A DNA stretch of 64,000 nt from Clostridiales bacterium (lineage in GTDB: Bacteria; Bacillota; Clostridia; Oscillospirales; Oscillospiraceae), in assembly GCA_022787565.1 (NCBI GenBank), contig JALFVN010000028.1:1-64000 (forward strand), written 5' to 3'. Below the pieces are notes generated by a model. That model was given only the letters and a program-made list of their open reading frames with translations. It made no database searches and had not been told where the DNA came from. This document shows, one piece after another, positions 35,162-43,294 of this stretch. The translations under genes were made by a program, and so were the position numbers. The stretch's first letter is position 1. Every line of letters begins with the position of its first letter.

Positions 35162-36072
35162 TTTTCAAAGATGTCCGGGGCGTAAAGGTCGGAGCGTATG
35201 CGGGCATGGATAATATCAGAGACCAGCTGACGTTCAAAATCGTCAAAGGATTTGTTGATAATGCCCATCTCCAGGGCCTGTCCTGTACTCAGGCCGTTTT
35301 TCACCAGAGACAGCGAGGCGATCAGGCCGCGCAGGTCCAGCGGCTTGGTGGAGATCTCCGCGCTGTCACATTTGCTGCGGATCTCCTGAAACAGGTCGGA
35401 AAACTGGTTTGCATACTGCTCCGTGAGGGTCGGAAACTGGGTCTGGAGCAGCTTTTTCAGGTTGTCCCGGGAAATAATGGGCATATTGATGACCATAAAG
35501 CGGGAAGCCAATGCCTCGTTTACCTCACGGGTTCCGGCATAACCGTAGTTCATGGTGGCGATAAAGCGGGTGCAGGGGGAAAGGCTGATGCGCTCATAGC
35601 CGGGAACTTCAATAATTCTGCGAAAATCCAGTGTGGCGTGGAGCACGGCAAGAGACTCGTTTTTCGCCATGTTGATCTCGTCCAGAATGCCGAAACCGCC
35701 GTATTCCGCACACTGATATATGGGGCCGTGGCGAAGGGATACCTGCCCGTCCTTAAAGGTGTCTGTTCCAATCAGGGAGGCCGCGTCGGTATTCAGATAA
35801 AAAGAAATATCCCACTCGGGCCGACCGAAAACGGCGGCAAGGTTTTCTGCCAGAACGTTTTTGCCCGTGGCCTTGGGACCCACAAGGAGCAGATTCTCCC
35901 CGGAAAGCAGGGCGGACAGAGCCTTTTCCCATACATCCTTTCCGTAATAGTGGTATTTCGGTGCGGGAACACGCCCGGCCATTTCCCCACTGACAGGGTA
36001 CGCCTGACGAAAATCTTCGATTTTTTCAATAATCTGTCCGTTGATTCCCTCTTGCTTTAAAAATTCGAGCAT
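35158..36072 (-). CDS. MoxR-type AAA+ ATPase
   Basis: 304 residues. Walker A is LLVGPKATGKNVLAE, with A in place of the usual second G. Walker B is GFGILDEINMAKNE and sensor 1 is RFIATMNYGYAGTREVNEALASRF. Start at 36072 is supported by GGAGGATAAAA; an upstream in-frame extension lacks a ribosome binding site. Operon with the VWA protein. Confidence 0.88.
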   Translation of the reverse strand: MLEFLKQEGINGQIIEKIEDFRQAYPVSGEMAGRVPAPKYHYYGKDVWEKALSALLSGENLLLVGPKATGKNVLAENLAAVFGRPEWDISFYLNTDAASLIGTDTFKDGQVSLRHGPIYQCAEYGGFGILDEINMAKNESLAVLHATLDFRRIIEVPGYERISLSPCTRFIATMNYGYAGTREVNEALASRFMVINMPIISRDNLKKLLQTQFPTLTEQYANQFSDLFQEIRSKCDSAEISTKPLDLRGLIASLSLVKNGLSTGQALEMGIINKSFDDFERQLVSDIIHARIRSDLYAPDIFEK

Positions 36073-36194
36073 TTTTATCCTCCAAAGTTCAGCCTTCGTT
36101 CCGCGCGGTTTGATTCCGAAACGGGGCAGTCTTCTGCTGTGCTGAAACATTTTACCACCGGCGCACAGGTTTTGTCACTATATTTTTGAATTCC

Positions 36195-36223
36195 TTGAAA
36201 TGAGGTCGTGGATAAAGTATAAT
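36195..36223 (+). promoter_or_regulatory. Promoter of the papain-like gene
   Basis: TTGAAA (36195-36200), 17 bp, TATAAT (36218-36223). It contains the most upstream in-frame ATG (36200), so translation must begin at 36239 or 36248. Confidence 0.78.
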
Positions 36224-36238
36224 GGAGAAAAAACGGGA

Positions 36239-36913
36239 ATGACGCTGATGTCCACGTATGGCTTAAAAAATGAATATATCTCCGTCAGAAAAGACGGCGC
36301 AGTATCTTACGGCGGAAACCAGGTCTGGTCCGAAAATGCGGTAATACGCAAATGCGGCTGCGGCGTGATTGGCAGTCTTGACCTGCTCTTGTATCTGGCC
36401 AGATACCATTCCGGCGGATTAGCGGCGGCGGACTGGCCCATTCCGCTGGAGAACTATGATCGGATGTGCTCTGCGCTCAGCCGCCGGTATCTCCCCCTGC
36501 TCCCCCCTTTCGGAACAAACGGCCTTGCCCTGGCCTTGGGATTGAACCGGGTCTTTGAGCGCTTCGATATGCCTTTCAGCGCTGCGTGGCAGTTTTCCGG
36601 CAGTAAAATCATGGACCGGGTCGAGGAAATGCTGGACGCGGATATTCCTGTGATCCTGTCTGTGGGCGCAAATTTTCCGTTTGTCTGGCAGGGAAACCGC
36701 GTGACGCTGTACAGCAGAGACCCCGGTGGAAAAATGCACGGATTCGCCTCCACGAAAGCGCACTATGTTACGGTCACCGGAAGCGAAGACCGTTTTTTCC
36801 GCATATCCTCCTGGGGAAAGCTATTTTACATCGATAAGGGAGAGTATTTCAGCTACATAAAGCAGCACAGCAGCAGTGTGATCAGCAACATTCTGAAAAT
36901 TGAGCGGCGGTGA
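36239..36913 (+). CDS. Papain-like (C39-type fold) protein of unknown role
   Basis: About 224 residues. A candidate catalytic Cys lies in IRKCGCGVIGSLDLLLYL. A His lies in KAHYVTVTGSED and an Asn-equivalent in ISSWGKLFYID, which is the order of C39/papain-fold peptidases. No signal peptide or transmembrane segment, so intracellular. Start 36239 or 36248 (weak GGGA before the latter). Partly overlaps the leader of the next gene. Active peptidase versus inactive binding domain cannot be decided. Confidence 0.5.
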   Translation: MTLMSTYGLKNEYISVRKDGAVSYGGNQVWSENAVIRKCGCGVIGSLDLLLYLARYHSGGLAAADWPIPLENYDRMCSALSRRYLPLLPPFGTNGLALALGLNRVFERFDMPFSAAWQFSGSKIMDRVEEMLDADIPVILSVGANFPFVWQGNRVTLYSRDPGGKMHGFASTKAHYVTVTGSEDRFFRISSWGKLFYIDKGEYFSYIKQHSSSVISNILKIERR

Positions 36914-36917
36914 ACTC

Positions 36918-37496
36918 ATGGAACAGCATATTTTTTTCAGCAAAGCCGAACAGAGAAAGTTTGTCCTTGACCGAAGGCGAAGCATGACAGGGCCGGAGCT
37001 TTCCGGGAAGAGCCACGCGATCTGCGCAAGGCTTTTAGCGCTGCCCCAGCTGCAAAACGCCGGGCTTATCCTGTCGTACATGCCCACCTATGACGAAGCG
37101 GACGTCAGCGAGCTGAACAGGCGCCTTGCGGGCGCAGGAAAACATGTATGCTACCCTGTCACTGCCGGCGGCGGCCTGATGTCCGCCTACGAGCCGGAAA
37201 GCCCTGACGCCTTTGCGGTAAAGCGTTACGGGATCCTTGAGCCTGTAATCGAAAAATCCCGGCGGATAGAGCCTGCCGCGATCGATGCCATCATCCTCCC
37301 CTGCGTGGCCTTCGACCATCAGCTCCACCGCTTGGGCCATGGAGCGGGGTATTATGACCGTTATCTGCCCCTTTGTAAAAACGCGGTGAAGATCGCGGCG
37401 GCCTTTTCTGTGCAGCAGCTGGAGGAAGTGATCTGCGACCGCTGCGATGTCCCTGTGGATCTGGTGGTAACGGAAGAAAAAATTTATAGAAAATGA
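36918..37496 (+). CDS. 5-formyltetrahydrofolate cyclo-ligase
   Basis: 192 residues; converts 5-formyl-THF to 5,10-methenyl-THF with ATP. Conserved C-terminal signature DAIILPCVAFDHQLHRLGHGAGYYDRYL, split here around residues 130-157, and the SYMPTYDEADV region. The start at 36918 follows GGCGGTGA; a TTG at 36900 would overlap the previous gene. Full length. Confidence 0.93.
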   Translation: MEQHIFFSKAEQRKFVLDRRRSMTGPELSGKSHAICARLLALPQLQNAGLILSYMPTYDEADVSELNRRLAGAGKHVCYPVTAGGGLMSAYEPESPDAFAVKRYGILEPVIEKSRRIEPAAIDAIILPCVAFDHQLHRLGHGAGYYDRYLPLCKNAVKIAAAFSVQQLEEVICDRCDVPVDLVVTEEKIYRK

Positions 37497-37579
37497 AAAA
37501 AATATCCCCCGGGGGGGCTTAAAATGCCGATTCTGTCCTGTTAAAATAGTAGCATCTTAAGTAAGAGAGGTGCAGAACT

Positions 37580-38644
37580 ATGCATATGGCAGACGCTTTA
37601 TTGGCCCCGGCTGTAGCCGCTACCATGTATGCCGCCACAGCGGTAACCGTTGGCGCTTCCGTGAAAACACTGAAAAAAGACGAAAATCCTGCAAAGCTGC
37701 CCACCATGGCAGTGACCTCTGCGCTGGTCTTTGCCGGCCAGATGATCAACTATACCATCCCCGGCACCGGTTCATCAGGCCATCTGTGCGGCGGTATGCT
37801 TCTGTCTGCGCTTCTGGGACCTCAGGCAGGCTTTTTATCCATGGTGGTGATCCTCGCCATACAATGCCTGTTTTTTGCCGACGGCGGATTGCTTGCTCTG
37901 GGGGCAAACTGCTGGAACATGGCGTTCTATGGCTGCTTTGTTGGCTACTACCTGCTTTGGCGTCCAATTATGCACAGCAATATCTTTAAGGGCATGGGGG
38001 CAAAAGGAGCCGGAAGATTGAAGATCATTCTGGCGTCGATTCTGGGCTGTGTGCTTACGCTGCAGCTGGGCGCATTCTCCGTGGTGCTGGAAACCAGTAT
38101 TTCCGGCGTGACCGAATTGCCCTTCGGTGCTTTCGTGGGCATTATGCAGCCCATCCACCTGGCTATAGGGCTTGTCGAGGGCCTGATCACCAGCGCTGTT
38201 TTGCTCTTTGTTTACGAGAGCCGTCCGGAACTTCTGATGGATGTGGACAGCGCTTCGTCCGGTCAGGGCAAATGCTCCGTAAAAACAACCCTTGTTATTC
38301 TCGCAGCTGTGGTTCTGGTGGTCGGGGGCGGCCTCAGCCTTCTTGCCAGCGCAAATCCGGACGGACTGGAGTGGTCCATGTTTGGCAACGCGGACAGCGG
38401 TTACAGCGAAAACATGGGACTGGACGAGGAAAATTACGGCATATCCAGTGCGGCAGCTGATACAGCAGCCTCCATTCAGGAAAAAACCGCTTTCCTGCCC
38501 GACTATGCCTTTGCCAACAGCGACAGCTCTGCGGGAACCTCGGTCTCCGGCATCGTGGGCTCGGCCATTGTCGCCGTCGCGGCTTTGCTGGTCTGCGTGT
38601 GCGGCGGGTTCTTCCGGAAGAAAAAAGCTGCTGCAAAAGTCTGA
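37580..38644 (+). CDS. cbiM: ECF metal transporter component CbiM fused to a CbiN-like domain
   Basis: 354 residues. The N-terminal MHMADALLAPAV is the metal-coordinating CbiM motif (Met1, His2). About six transmembrane helices of CbiM occupy residues 1-215. After a linker with another helix (residues 235-255) comes SANPDGLEWSMFG, the CbiN hallmark, and a final helix with a basic tail (FFRKKK). Imports Co or Ni as the substrate component with CbiQ and CbiO. GAGAGG ribosome binding site. No cobalamin riboswitch seen upstream. Confidence 0.9.
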   Translation: MHMADALLAPAVAATMYAATAVTVGASVKTLKKDENPAKLPTMAVTSALVFAGQMINYTIPGTGSSGHLCGGMLLSALLGPQAGFLSMVVILAIQCLFFADGGLLALGANCWNMAFYGCFVGYYLLWRPIMHSNIFKGMGAKGAGRLKIILASILGCVLTLQLGAFSVVLETSISGVTELPFGAFVGIMQPIHLAIGLVEGLITSAVLLFVYESRPELLMDVDSASSGQGKCSVKTTLVILAAVVLVVGGGLSLLASANPDGLEWSMFGNADSGYSENMGLDEENYGISSAAADTAASIQEKTAFLPDYAFANSDSSAGTSVSGIVGSAIVAVAALLVCVCGGFFRKKKAAAKV

Positions 38645-38657
38645 AACTATGCTATAA

Positions 38658-38699
38658 TACAGAGGCATCCATTTTGCGATGCCTCTGTATACCTTTTTT
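38658..38699 (+). terminator. Intra-operon terminator/attenuator between cbiM and cbiQ
   Basis: 12-bp perfect stem TACAGAGGCATC (38658-38669) / GATGCCTCTGTA (38678-38689), 8-nt loop, then a T6 run. It would lower cbiQO expression relative to cbiM. Confidence 0.85.
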
Positions 38700-38712
38700 G
38701 GAAGACGGATTT

Positions 38713-39516
38713 ATGGACAAATTATCCAAGGCCCGGTCAGAGCTGCGGGAGATTGACGCTCTGGCCGCGGAAGACTCCCCTATCCACCGCATACACCCGC
38801 TGTGCAAGCTGCTGGCGACGGTATTGTATATCGTTGTGGTGGTTTCCTTTCCAAAATATGATTTTTCCGGCCTGATCGTAATGCTGATCTACCCTGTGCT
38901 GCTGTTTCAGATCACCGGAATACCGGTGCGGCTGTGTTTTCACAAGCTGCGCTTTGTGCTGCCTCTGGTTCTGGCAGTGGGGATCGTCAATCCTTTTCTT
39001 GATCGCAGTCCTCTGCTCTTTTTGGGCGGCATAGCCATAAGCGGCGGGGTAGTTTCCATGCTGGTTTTGATGATGAAGGGTGTGTTCTCTCTTATGGCTT
39101 CCTTTCTTCTCATCGCCACCACGTCGATAGACGCACTGTGTGCTGCTCTGCGAAAAATACACGTTCCCGCAATCATTACCACCCTGCTTCTGCTCACCTA
39201 CCGCTATATCGGCGTGATGCTGGAGGAAGTCTCTGTTATGACCCAGGGCTATAGTCTCCGTGCCCCCGGACAGAAGGGCATACATATTTCCGCCTGGGGC
39301 TCCTTCCTGGGCCAGCTTCTTCTGCGAAGCATGGACCGGGCCGGAGAATTATACAACAGTATGCTGCTGCGCGGCTTTAAAGGCAATTTCTTTTATGCGG
39401 ATGTCCCGCCCTGCCGCCTTTCGGGCCTGGTTTATACGCTGCTTTGTGCGGTTTTCTTTGTCTGCGCAAGGGAAATGAATCTCAGCGCCCTTCTGGGCAG
39501 CCTGTTTGTGAGGTGA
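38713..39516 (+). CDS. cbiQ: ECF transporter transmembrane protein CbiQ
   Basis: 267 residues from the ATG at 38713 (GGAAGA upstream). About five helices; the coupling-helix motifs with ALR...HVPAIIT and SMDRAGELYNSMLLRGFKG are typical of the EcfT/CbiQ family. Links the CbiMN substrate unit to the ATPase. An earlier in-frame start would lie inside the terminator hairpin. Confidence 0.9.
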   Translation: MDKLSKARSELREIDALAAEDSPIHRIHPLCKLLATVLYIVVVVSFPKYDFSGLIVMLIYPVLLFQITGIPVRLCFHKLRFVLPLVLAVGIVNPFLDRSPLLFLGGIAISGGVVSMLVLMMKGVFSLMASFLLIATTSIDALCAALRKIHVPAIITTLLLLTYRYIGVMLEEVSVMTQGYSLRAPGQKGIHISAWGSFLGQLLLRSMDRAGELYNSMLLRGFKGNFFYADVPPCRLSGLVYTLLCAVFFVCAREMNLSALLGSLFVR

Positions 39517-39522
39517 GGCAAA

Positions 39523-40257
39523 ATGATTCAATTTCAACATGTCAGTTTCTCCTATGACGGAGAACATAAAGTGGTGGACGATCTGAGTTTTACCATTGGC
39601 AAGGGTGAGGCTGTGGGTCTCATCGGCGCAAACGGCGCAGGAAAATCCACCATGATGAGTCTGATGCTGGGCCTTCTGAAAGGATCGGGAGAAATTTTAG
39701 TGGATGGCCTGCCGGTAAACAAACAGAATCTGCCCCAAATCAGGCAAAAGATCGGTTTTGTGCTGCAAAACTCGGACAATCAGATGTTTATGCCCACCGT
39801 GTACGAGGATATGATCTTCGGGCCGCTGAACTACGGCTTAAGCCGGGAGGAAGCGGAACGGCGGGTAGATAAGGTGCTGGATATGCTGGGCCTGCAGGAC
39901 TTAAAGCACCGCTACAACCACAAGATATCCGGCGGAGAAAAGCGCATGGCCGCCATCGCAACCATACTGGCCATGGAGCCGGAGATGATCGTTATGGACG
40001 AACCCTCCACAGCTCTTGACCCGGTGAACCGCCGCCGGGTGATCAACACCATCAATTCCCTGCCTCAGACCAAGCTTATTGCCTCCCACGATCTGGACAT
40101 GATCCTGGACACCTGTCAGCGGGTTTTGCTCATCTCCCGGGGAAAGATCGTGGCAGACGGCAGCGCGGAAGCGCTGCTGCTGGACCGGGCGCTGCTGGAG
40201 GCAAACCAGATGGAACTGCCCCTTTGTCTGCAGGGCTGGCAAAGAAAACATTCCTGA
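39523..40257 (+). CDS. cbiO: ECF transporter ATP-binding protein CbiO
   Basis: 244 residues. Walker A GANGAGKST, Q-loop VLQNSDNQMF, ABC signature ISGGEKRMAA (SGGEK variant), Walker B MIVMDEPSTALD and switch His in IASHDLDM. Six nt after cbiQ. Only one ATPase gene, so a homodimer is expected as for CbiMNQO. Confidence 0.94.
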   Translation: MIQFQHVSFSYDGEHKVVDDLSFTIGKGEAVGLIGANGAGKSTMMSLMLGLLKGSGEILVDGLPVNKQNLPQIRQKIGFVLQNSDNQMFMPTVYEDMIFGPLNYGLSREEAERRVDKVLDMLGLQDLKHRYNHKISGGEKRMAAIATILAMEPEMIVMDEPSTALDPVNRRRVINTINSLPQTKLIASHDLDMILDTCQRVLLISRGKIVADGSAEALLLDRALLEANQMELPLCLQGWQRKHS

Positions 40258-40260
40258 AGC

Positions 40261-40291
40261 AAAATCGCTCCGAATGCGGAGCGATTTTCGT
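40261..40291. terminator. Bidirectional terminator after cbiO
   Basis: 12-bp perfect stem AAAATCGCTCCG (40261-40272) / CGGAGCGATTTT (40277-40288), 4-nt loop, between converging genes. Confidence 0.88.
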
Positions 40292-40855
40292 TTATTTGAT
40301 GCTGGCTGGTCTTAATTTGGGAGCTGGAATACTGTGCTCGCCCAAAAACTTCTCCATCCACACCATGTCGTACCAGCGGTCAAATTTATATCCGCATTGG
40401 TGAAACTCTCCCACCAGCGTATAGCCACACTTCTGATGAAAGACCACGCTGTCGTTGGTGAGATATTCGTCCTCTGTCCGCGTATAGGCGATGCAGGCAT
40501 ACAGATTCAGGATATTCTGCTCCTTCAGCCTTTTTTCCAGCTCCCGGTAAAGCTGCCCGCCGATGCCCTGCCGTTTTCTGTCTTTGGCGATGTAGATGGA
40601 GGTCTCCACGGCCCAGTCATAGGCAGCCCGGCCCTTAAACACCCCTGCATAGGCGTAGCCTACCGGTTCGCCGTCAATTTCCGCCACCAGATAGGGGTAT
40701 TTTTCAAGGGTATGGGCTATTCTTTCTTTAAATGCGGAAACAGACGGCACATCATATTCGAAGGTGATCGCCGTACCGGCGACATAGGGGGCATAAATTT
40801 CAAGCAGCGCTTTTGCGTCGCTTTCTCTTGCTGTACGGATCAAAAGTTCGTTCAT
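40292..40855 (-). CDS. GNAT acetyltransferase, phosphinothricin-acetyltransferase-like
   Basis: 187 residues. N-terminal LIRTARESDAKALLEIYAPYV and PVGYAYAG, acetyl-CoA loop RKRQGIGGQLY, and FHQKCGYTLVGEFHQCGYKFDRWYDMVW are as in the PAT/YncA group, which N-acetylates small amines such as phosphinothricin or methionine sulfoximine. Monocistronic. The natural substrate is unknown. Confidence 0.85.
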   Translation of the reverse strand: MNELLIRTARESDAKALLEIYAPYVAGTAITFEYDVPSVSAFKERIAHTLEKYPYLVAEIDGEPVGYAYAGVFKGRAAYDWAVETSIYIAKDRKRQGIGGQLYRELEKRLKEQNILNLYACIAYTRTEDEYLTNDSVVFHQKCGYTLVGEFHQCGYKFDRWYDMVWMEKFLGEHSIPAPKLRPASIK

Positions 40856-40929
40856 GGTCCTGGCCTCGTTGAAAAAATTTGATTAGAGTTTAATCCCTTG
40901 TTCCCAAGCTGTCAAGAATAATTCCGGTC

Positions 40930-40973
40930 TCACAGCAGGAAGCTGTACTGCATAATATGGTCTGAGGGAGACC
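40930..40973 (+). promoter_or_regulatory. cotJ promoter region with mother-cell-type -10 and two inverted repeats
   Basis: A CATAATAT -10 (40951-40958), 14 bp after a weak TCACAGC (40930-40936), fits sigma-E/sigma-K promoters. ACAGC-N5-GCTGT (40932-40946) covers the -35 region and GGTCT-N5-AGACC (40959-40973) the start site; either could bind a regulator. Confidence 0.5.
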
Positions 40974-40998
40974 TCAATCCGACACAGGAGGAATGATC

Positions 40999-41436
40999 TT
41001 GGAAAGCAAGAACGATTACCGTCAGGGAACTTTGCCGGGACCTGCGGCGCCTCTGGCTATGGCTTATACGCCGATGCAGAAGTCCGTGGATCCGGCCTAC
41101 GAATGCAGCGAGGCTCTGTACCGCGGTACCTTGTTCCCCGGCCTTGACCTGCCCTTTATGGGCATTGTAAATAAAAATGTTGAGAATACACCCCTTACTG
41201 AGCTGATGGCCATCGACTTCGTGGCCCATGAGCTGGGACTCTATCTGGATACCCACAGGGACGACAAACAGGCTTTTGAGATGTATCAGAGCTTTCTTGC
41301 TCTGGCCGCCGAAGCCCACGACAGGTATATAAAAAAGTTCGGTCCCGTAAACAAACGGGATATGCTGGGAATGGAGAGCTATAAATGGCTCGATAATCCC
41401 TGGCCCTGGGATTACCAGCCGAAAATGGAGGTGTAA
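40999..41436 (+). CDS. cotJB: Fused CotJA-CotJB spore coat protein
   Basis: 145 residues joining two proteins that are usually separate. Residues about 15-55 are CotJA-like (AMAYTPMQKSVDP...ALYRGTLFPGLDLPF). Residues about 60-145 are CotJB-like (LMAIDFVAHELGLYLDTHRD...KKFGP, then WLDNPWPWDYQ). TTG at 40999 is 7 nt after AGGAGG, better than the ATG at 40993, which abuts it. CotJ proteins sit under the spore coat around the catalase CotJC, whose first part starts 3 nt after this stop. Confidence 0.85.
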   Translation: MESKNDYRQGTLPGPAAPLAMAYTPMQKSVDPAYECSEALYRGTLFPGLDLPFMGIVNKNVENTPLTELMAIDFVAHELGLYLDTHRDDKQAFEMYQSFLALAAEAHDRYIKKFGPVNKRDMLGMESYKWLDNPWPWDYQPKMEV

Positions 41437-41439
41437 GCG

Positions 41440-41643
41440 ATGTTTGTGTATGAAAAGAAGCTGCAATACCCGGTAAAAATAAAAAACACCAATCCGGCCC
41501 TGGCAAAATTCATCATCAGCCAATACGGGGGCCCGGACGGTGAATTGGGCGCTTCCCTCCGATATCTGAGCCAGCGCTACGCCATGCCCTATCCCGAGCT
41601 CAAAGGTCTACTCACCGATATAGGTACAGCGGGGTCAAAATGA
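41440..41643 (+). pseudogene. cotJC: cotJC N-terminal segment, interrupted by an intervening element
   Basis: Codons for residues 1-63 of the spore-coat manganese catalase: YEKKLQYPVKIKNTN, ISQYGGPDGELGASLRYLSQRY, then LLTDIGT. At 41630 the sequence enters the element and stops three codons later at 41643. GGAGGTG precedes the ATG. Genuine CotJC continues with EELGHLEM, found at 47091. In the unrearranged chromosome only a useless 67-residue peptide is made. Joining 41440-41629 to 47091-47500 gives an exact 199-codon frame. Broken only conditionally if the element excises. Confidence 0.93.
41621..41642. repeat. Left attachment site of the cotJC element
   Basis: Core TAGGTACAG (41621-41629), then C and the inner arm GGGGTCAAAATG (41631-41642). 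The arm is the exact reverse complement of the inner arm at the other end, CATTTTGACCCC (47066-47077). Confidence 0.92.
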
Positions 41644-41670
41644 AACTTTGTGCTTCCCGTGCCTGTCTTC

Positions 41671-41699
41671 TTGCACCCCGGAAAGAAATAAGATATAAT
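41671..41699 (+). promoter_or_regulatory. Promoter of the DJ-1/rnz genes inside the element
   Basis: TTGCAC (41671-41676), 17 bp, TATAAT (41694-41699): a vegetative sigma-A-type promoter, showing that the cargo is expressed independently of cotJ. Confidence 0.75.
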
Positions 41700-41730
41700 A
41701 AACACACATGAGTAAAAGGAGGTATAGCTT

Positions 41731-42282
41731 ATGAAAAAAACAGCGGTTTTATTTGCAACAGGATTTGAAGAAGTGGAAGCGCTGACTGTCGTTGACCTTT
41801 TGCGCAGGGGAAAGATCGGCTGCGACATGATTTCCCTTGAAGATCAGGACCGTGTGACTGGCAGCCACGGCATTGGCATATATATGGACGCAAAGTTTTC
41901 CGAAACGGATTTTTCCCGGTACGACGGGGTTATTTTGCCCGGAGGTATGCCCGGTACAAGGAATCTTGCCGCGGATTCAAGGGTTCTGGCCTTGCTTCGA
42001 AGCTTTGCCGGTGAAGGAAAGCTTACTGCCGCAATTTGTGCCGCGCCCACTGTGTTGGCAAAAGCGGGCCTGTTGGCGGGGAAAAAGGCCGTTTGCTACC
42101 CCGGCATGGAGGACCAGCTGACAGGAGCAAAAGTCTCTTACGATCCTGTGGCTGTCGACGGCACGGTTATTACCAGCCGGGGTTTGGGTACTGCCATACC
42201 TTTTGGACTGTCCATCGTGCAGTATTTTACGGGAGGAGAGCGGGCAGAGGCCCTTTCCGCCTCCGTTGTCTATGGGAAATAA
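41731..42282 (+). CDS. DJ-1/PfpI family protein
   Basis: 183 residues, YajL/ThiJ-like. Conserved Glu in ATGFEEVEAL and the nucleophile-elbow Cys in AAICAAPTVLAKAG; then GRKAVCYPG-type LLAGKKAVCYPG. Members act as protein/glyoxal deglycases or chaperones; the exact role is unsettled. AAAAGGAGG before the ATG. Followed by rnz after 9 nt, one operon within the cotJC element. Confidence 0.9.
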   Translation: MKKTAVLFATGFEEVEALTVVDLLRRGKIGCDMISLEDQDRVTGSHGIGIYMDAKFSETDFSRYDGVILPGGMPGTRNLAADSRVLALLRSFAGEGKLTAAICAAPTVLAKAGLLAGKKAVCYPGMEDQLTGAKVSYDPVAVDGTVITSRGLGTAIPFGLSIVQYFTGGERAEALSASVVYGK

Positions 42283-42291
42283 ACTACGGAT

Positions 42292-43260
42292 ATGATCGAC
42301 GTCACTTTGCTGGGCAGCGGAGCTACTATGCCCACGCCGGAGCGTGGCGTCAGCGCCGCAGTGCTGCGCTGCGGTGGACGCTGCATTCTCTTTGATTGCG
42401 GCGAGGGCACCCAGACGGCTCTGCGCCGGGAGAAATACAGTCCCTTAAAGATCGATCTGATCGCCTTGAGCCACTACCACGGCGACCATATTTTCGGACT
42501 GCCCGGCCTGCTCCAGACCATGAGCTGCCTCCGGCGCACCGAGCCCCTTTACCTGACCGGGCCGGAGGGACTGGAAGCGGCCCTTACACCGGTTCTTCAA
42601 CTGGCTGCCGTGGAGGATTATGAAATAAGGCTTTTGCCCCTGCCCCGGGGCGGGATTTGGATGAAGTCCCTCTGCCCTTCCTGGCCGCAGCGCGCCCGCC
42701 TCACGGCAGTACCCGCTCAGCACCGGGTGCCCAGCCAGGGCTATCTCTTTTCTCTGGAGAGGCCGCCAAGGTTTGACCCTGAGACAGCCAAAGCGCTGGG
42801 CATCCCTGTGTGCTGCTGGAAAAGAATCGCAGCCCAGCCGGAGGAGCCGGTTGAGTGGGACGGAAGGGTGCTTTATCATGAGGGAAAGCCCGTGTTGGGC
42901 AGTATGCTTACAGGAAAAGCCCGTAAAGGGTTGAAGCTGTTCTTTTCCGGTGATACCCAGCCCTGCCCCGCTCTGGAACAGGCGGCGGCGGGCGTAGATC
43001 TGCTGATTTTTGACGCTACTTACGGAGAAGACAGCCAGGAGGACCAGGCCCTTCTCTATGGCCACAGTACCTTCCGCCAGGCGGCAGAGCTTGCCAGCCG
43101 GGCGAAGGCAAAGCGTCTTTGGCTGACCCACTTCTCCCAGATGATGCGCTGTCCCGAGGACCGGCTTCCCAATGCCCAGGAAATTTTTCCCCCGGCTCTC
43201 TGCGGCTATGACGGTCTTTCCCTTACGCTTCGTTTTGAAGACGACTCAGATAACCTATAA
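42292..43260 (+). CDS. rnz: Ribonuclease Z (tRNA 3'-endonuclease)
   Basis: 322 residues. Metallo-beta-lactamase fold: LGSGATMPTPERGVSA, metal site SHYHGDHIFGLPG, AQHRVPSQGY, FSGDT, and C-terminal DATYGED plus HSTFRQAAELA and WLTHFSQMM. Removes 3' trailers from tRNA precursors lacking CCA, an essential step in many Firmicutes. All ligands look intact. Striking that it lies inside the cotJC element, far from any tRNA-processing genes. Confidence 0.93.
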   Translation: MIDVTLLGSGATMPTPERGVSAAVLRCGGRCILFDCGEGTQTALRREKYSPLKIDLIALSHYHGDHIFGLPGLLQTMSCLRRTEPLYLTGPEGLEAALTPVLQLAAVEDYEIRLLPLPRGGIWMKSLCPSWPQRARLTAVPAQHRVPSQGYLFSLERPPRFDPETAKALGIPVCCWKRIAAQPEEPVEWDGRVLYHEGKPVLGSMLTGKARKGLKLFFSGDTQPCPALEQAAAGVDLLIFDATYGEDSQEDQALLYGHSTFRQAAELASRAKAKRLWLTHFSQMMRCPEDRLPNAQEIFPPALCGYDGLSLTLRFEDDSDNL

Positions 43261-43290
43261 AACCGCAGATCAGCGTGATCTGCGGTTTTT
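43259..43290. terminator. Terminator after rnz
   Basis: 14-bp perfect stem AAAACCGCAGATCA (43259-43272) / TGATCTGCGGTTTT (43276-43289), 3-nt loop, overlapping the rnz stop; also faces the converging gene. Confidence 0.9.
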
Positions 43291-43294
43291 CTAA

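Noticed and set aside
37506..37517. CCCCCGGGGGGG run before cbiM as a terminator or riboswitch
   Set aside because: Palindrome without loop or T-tract, and no conserved cobalamin or nickel riboswitch core in the 80-bp gap.
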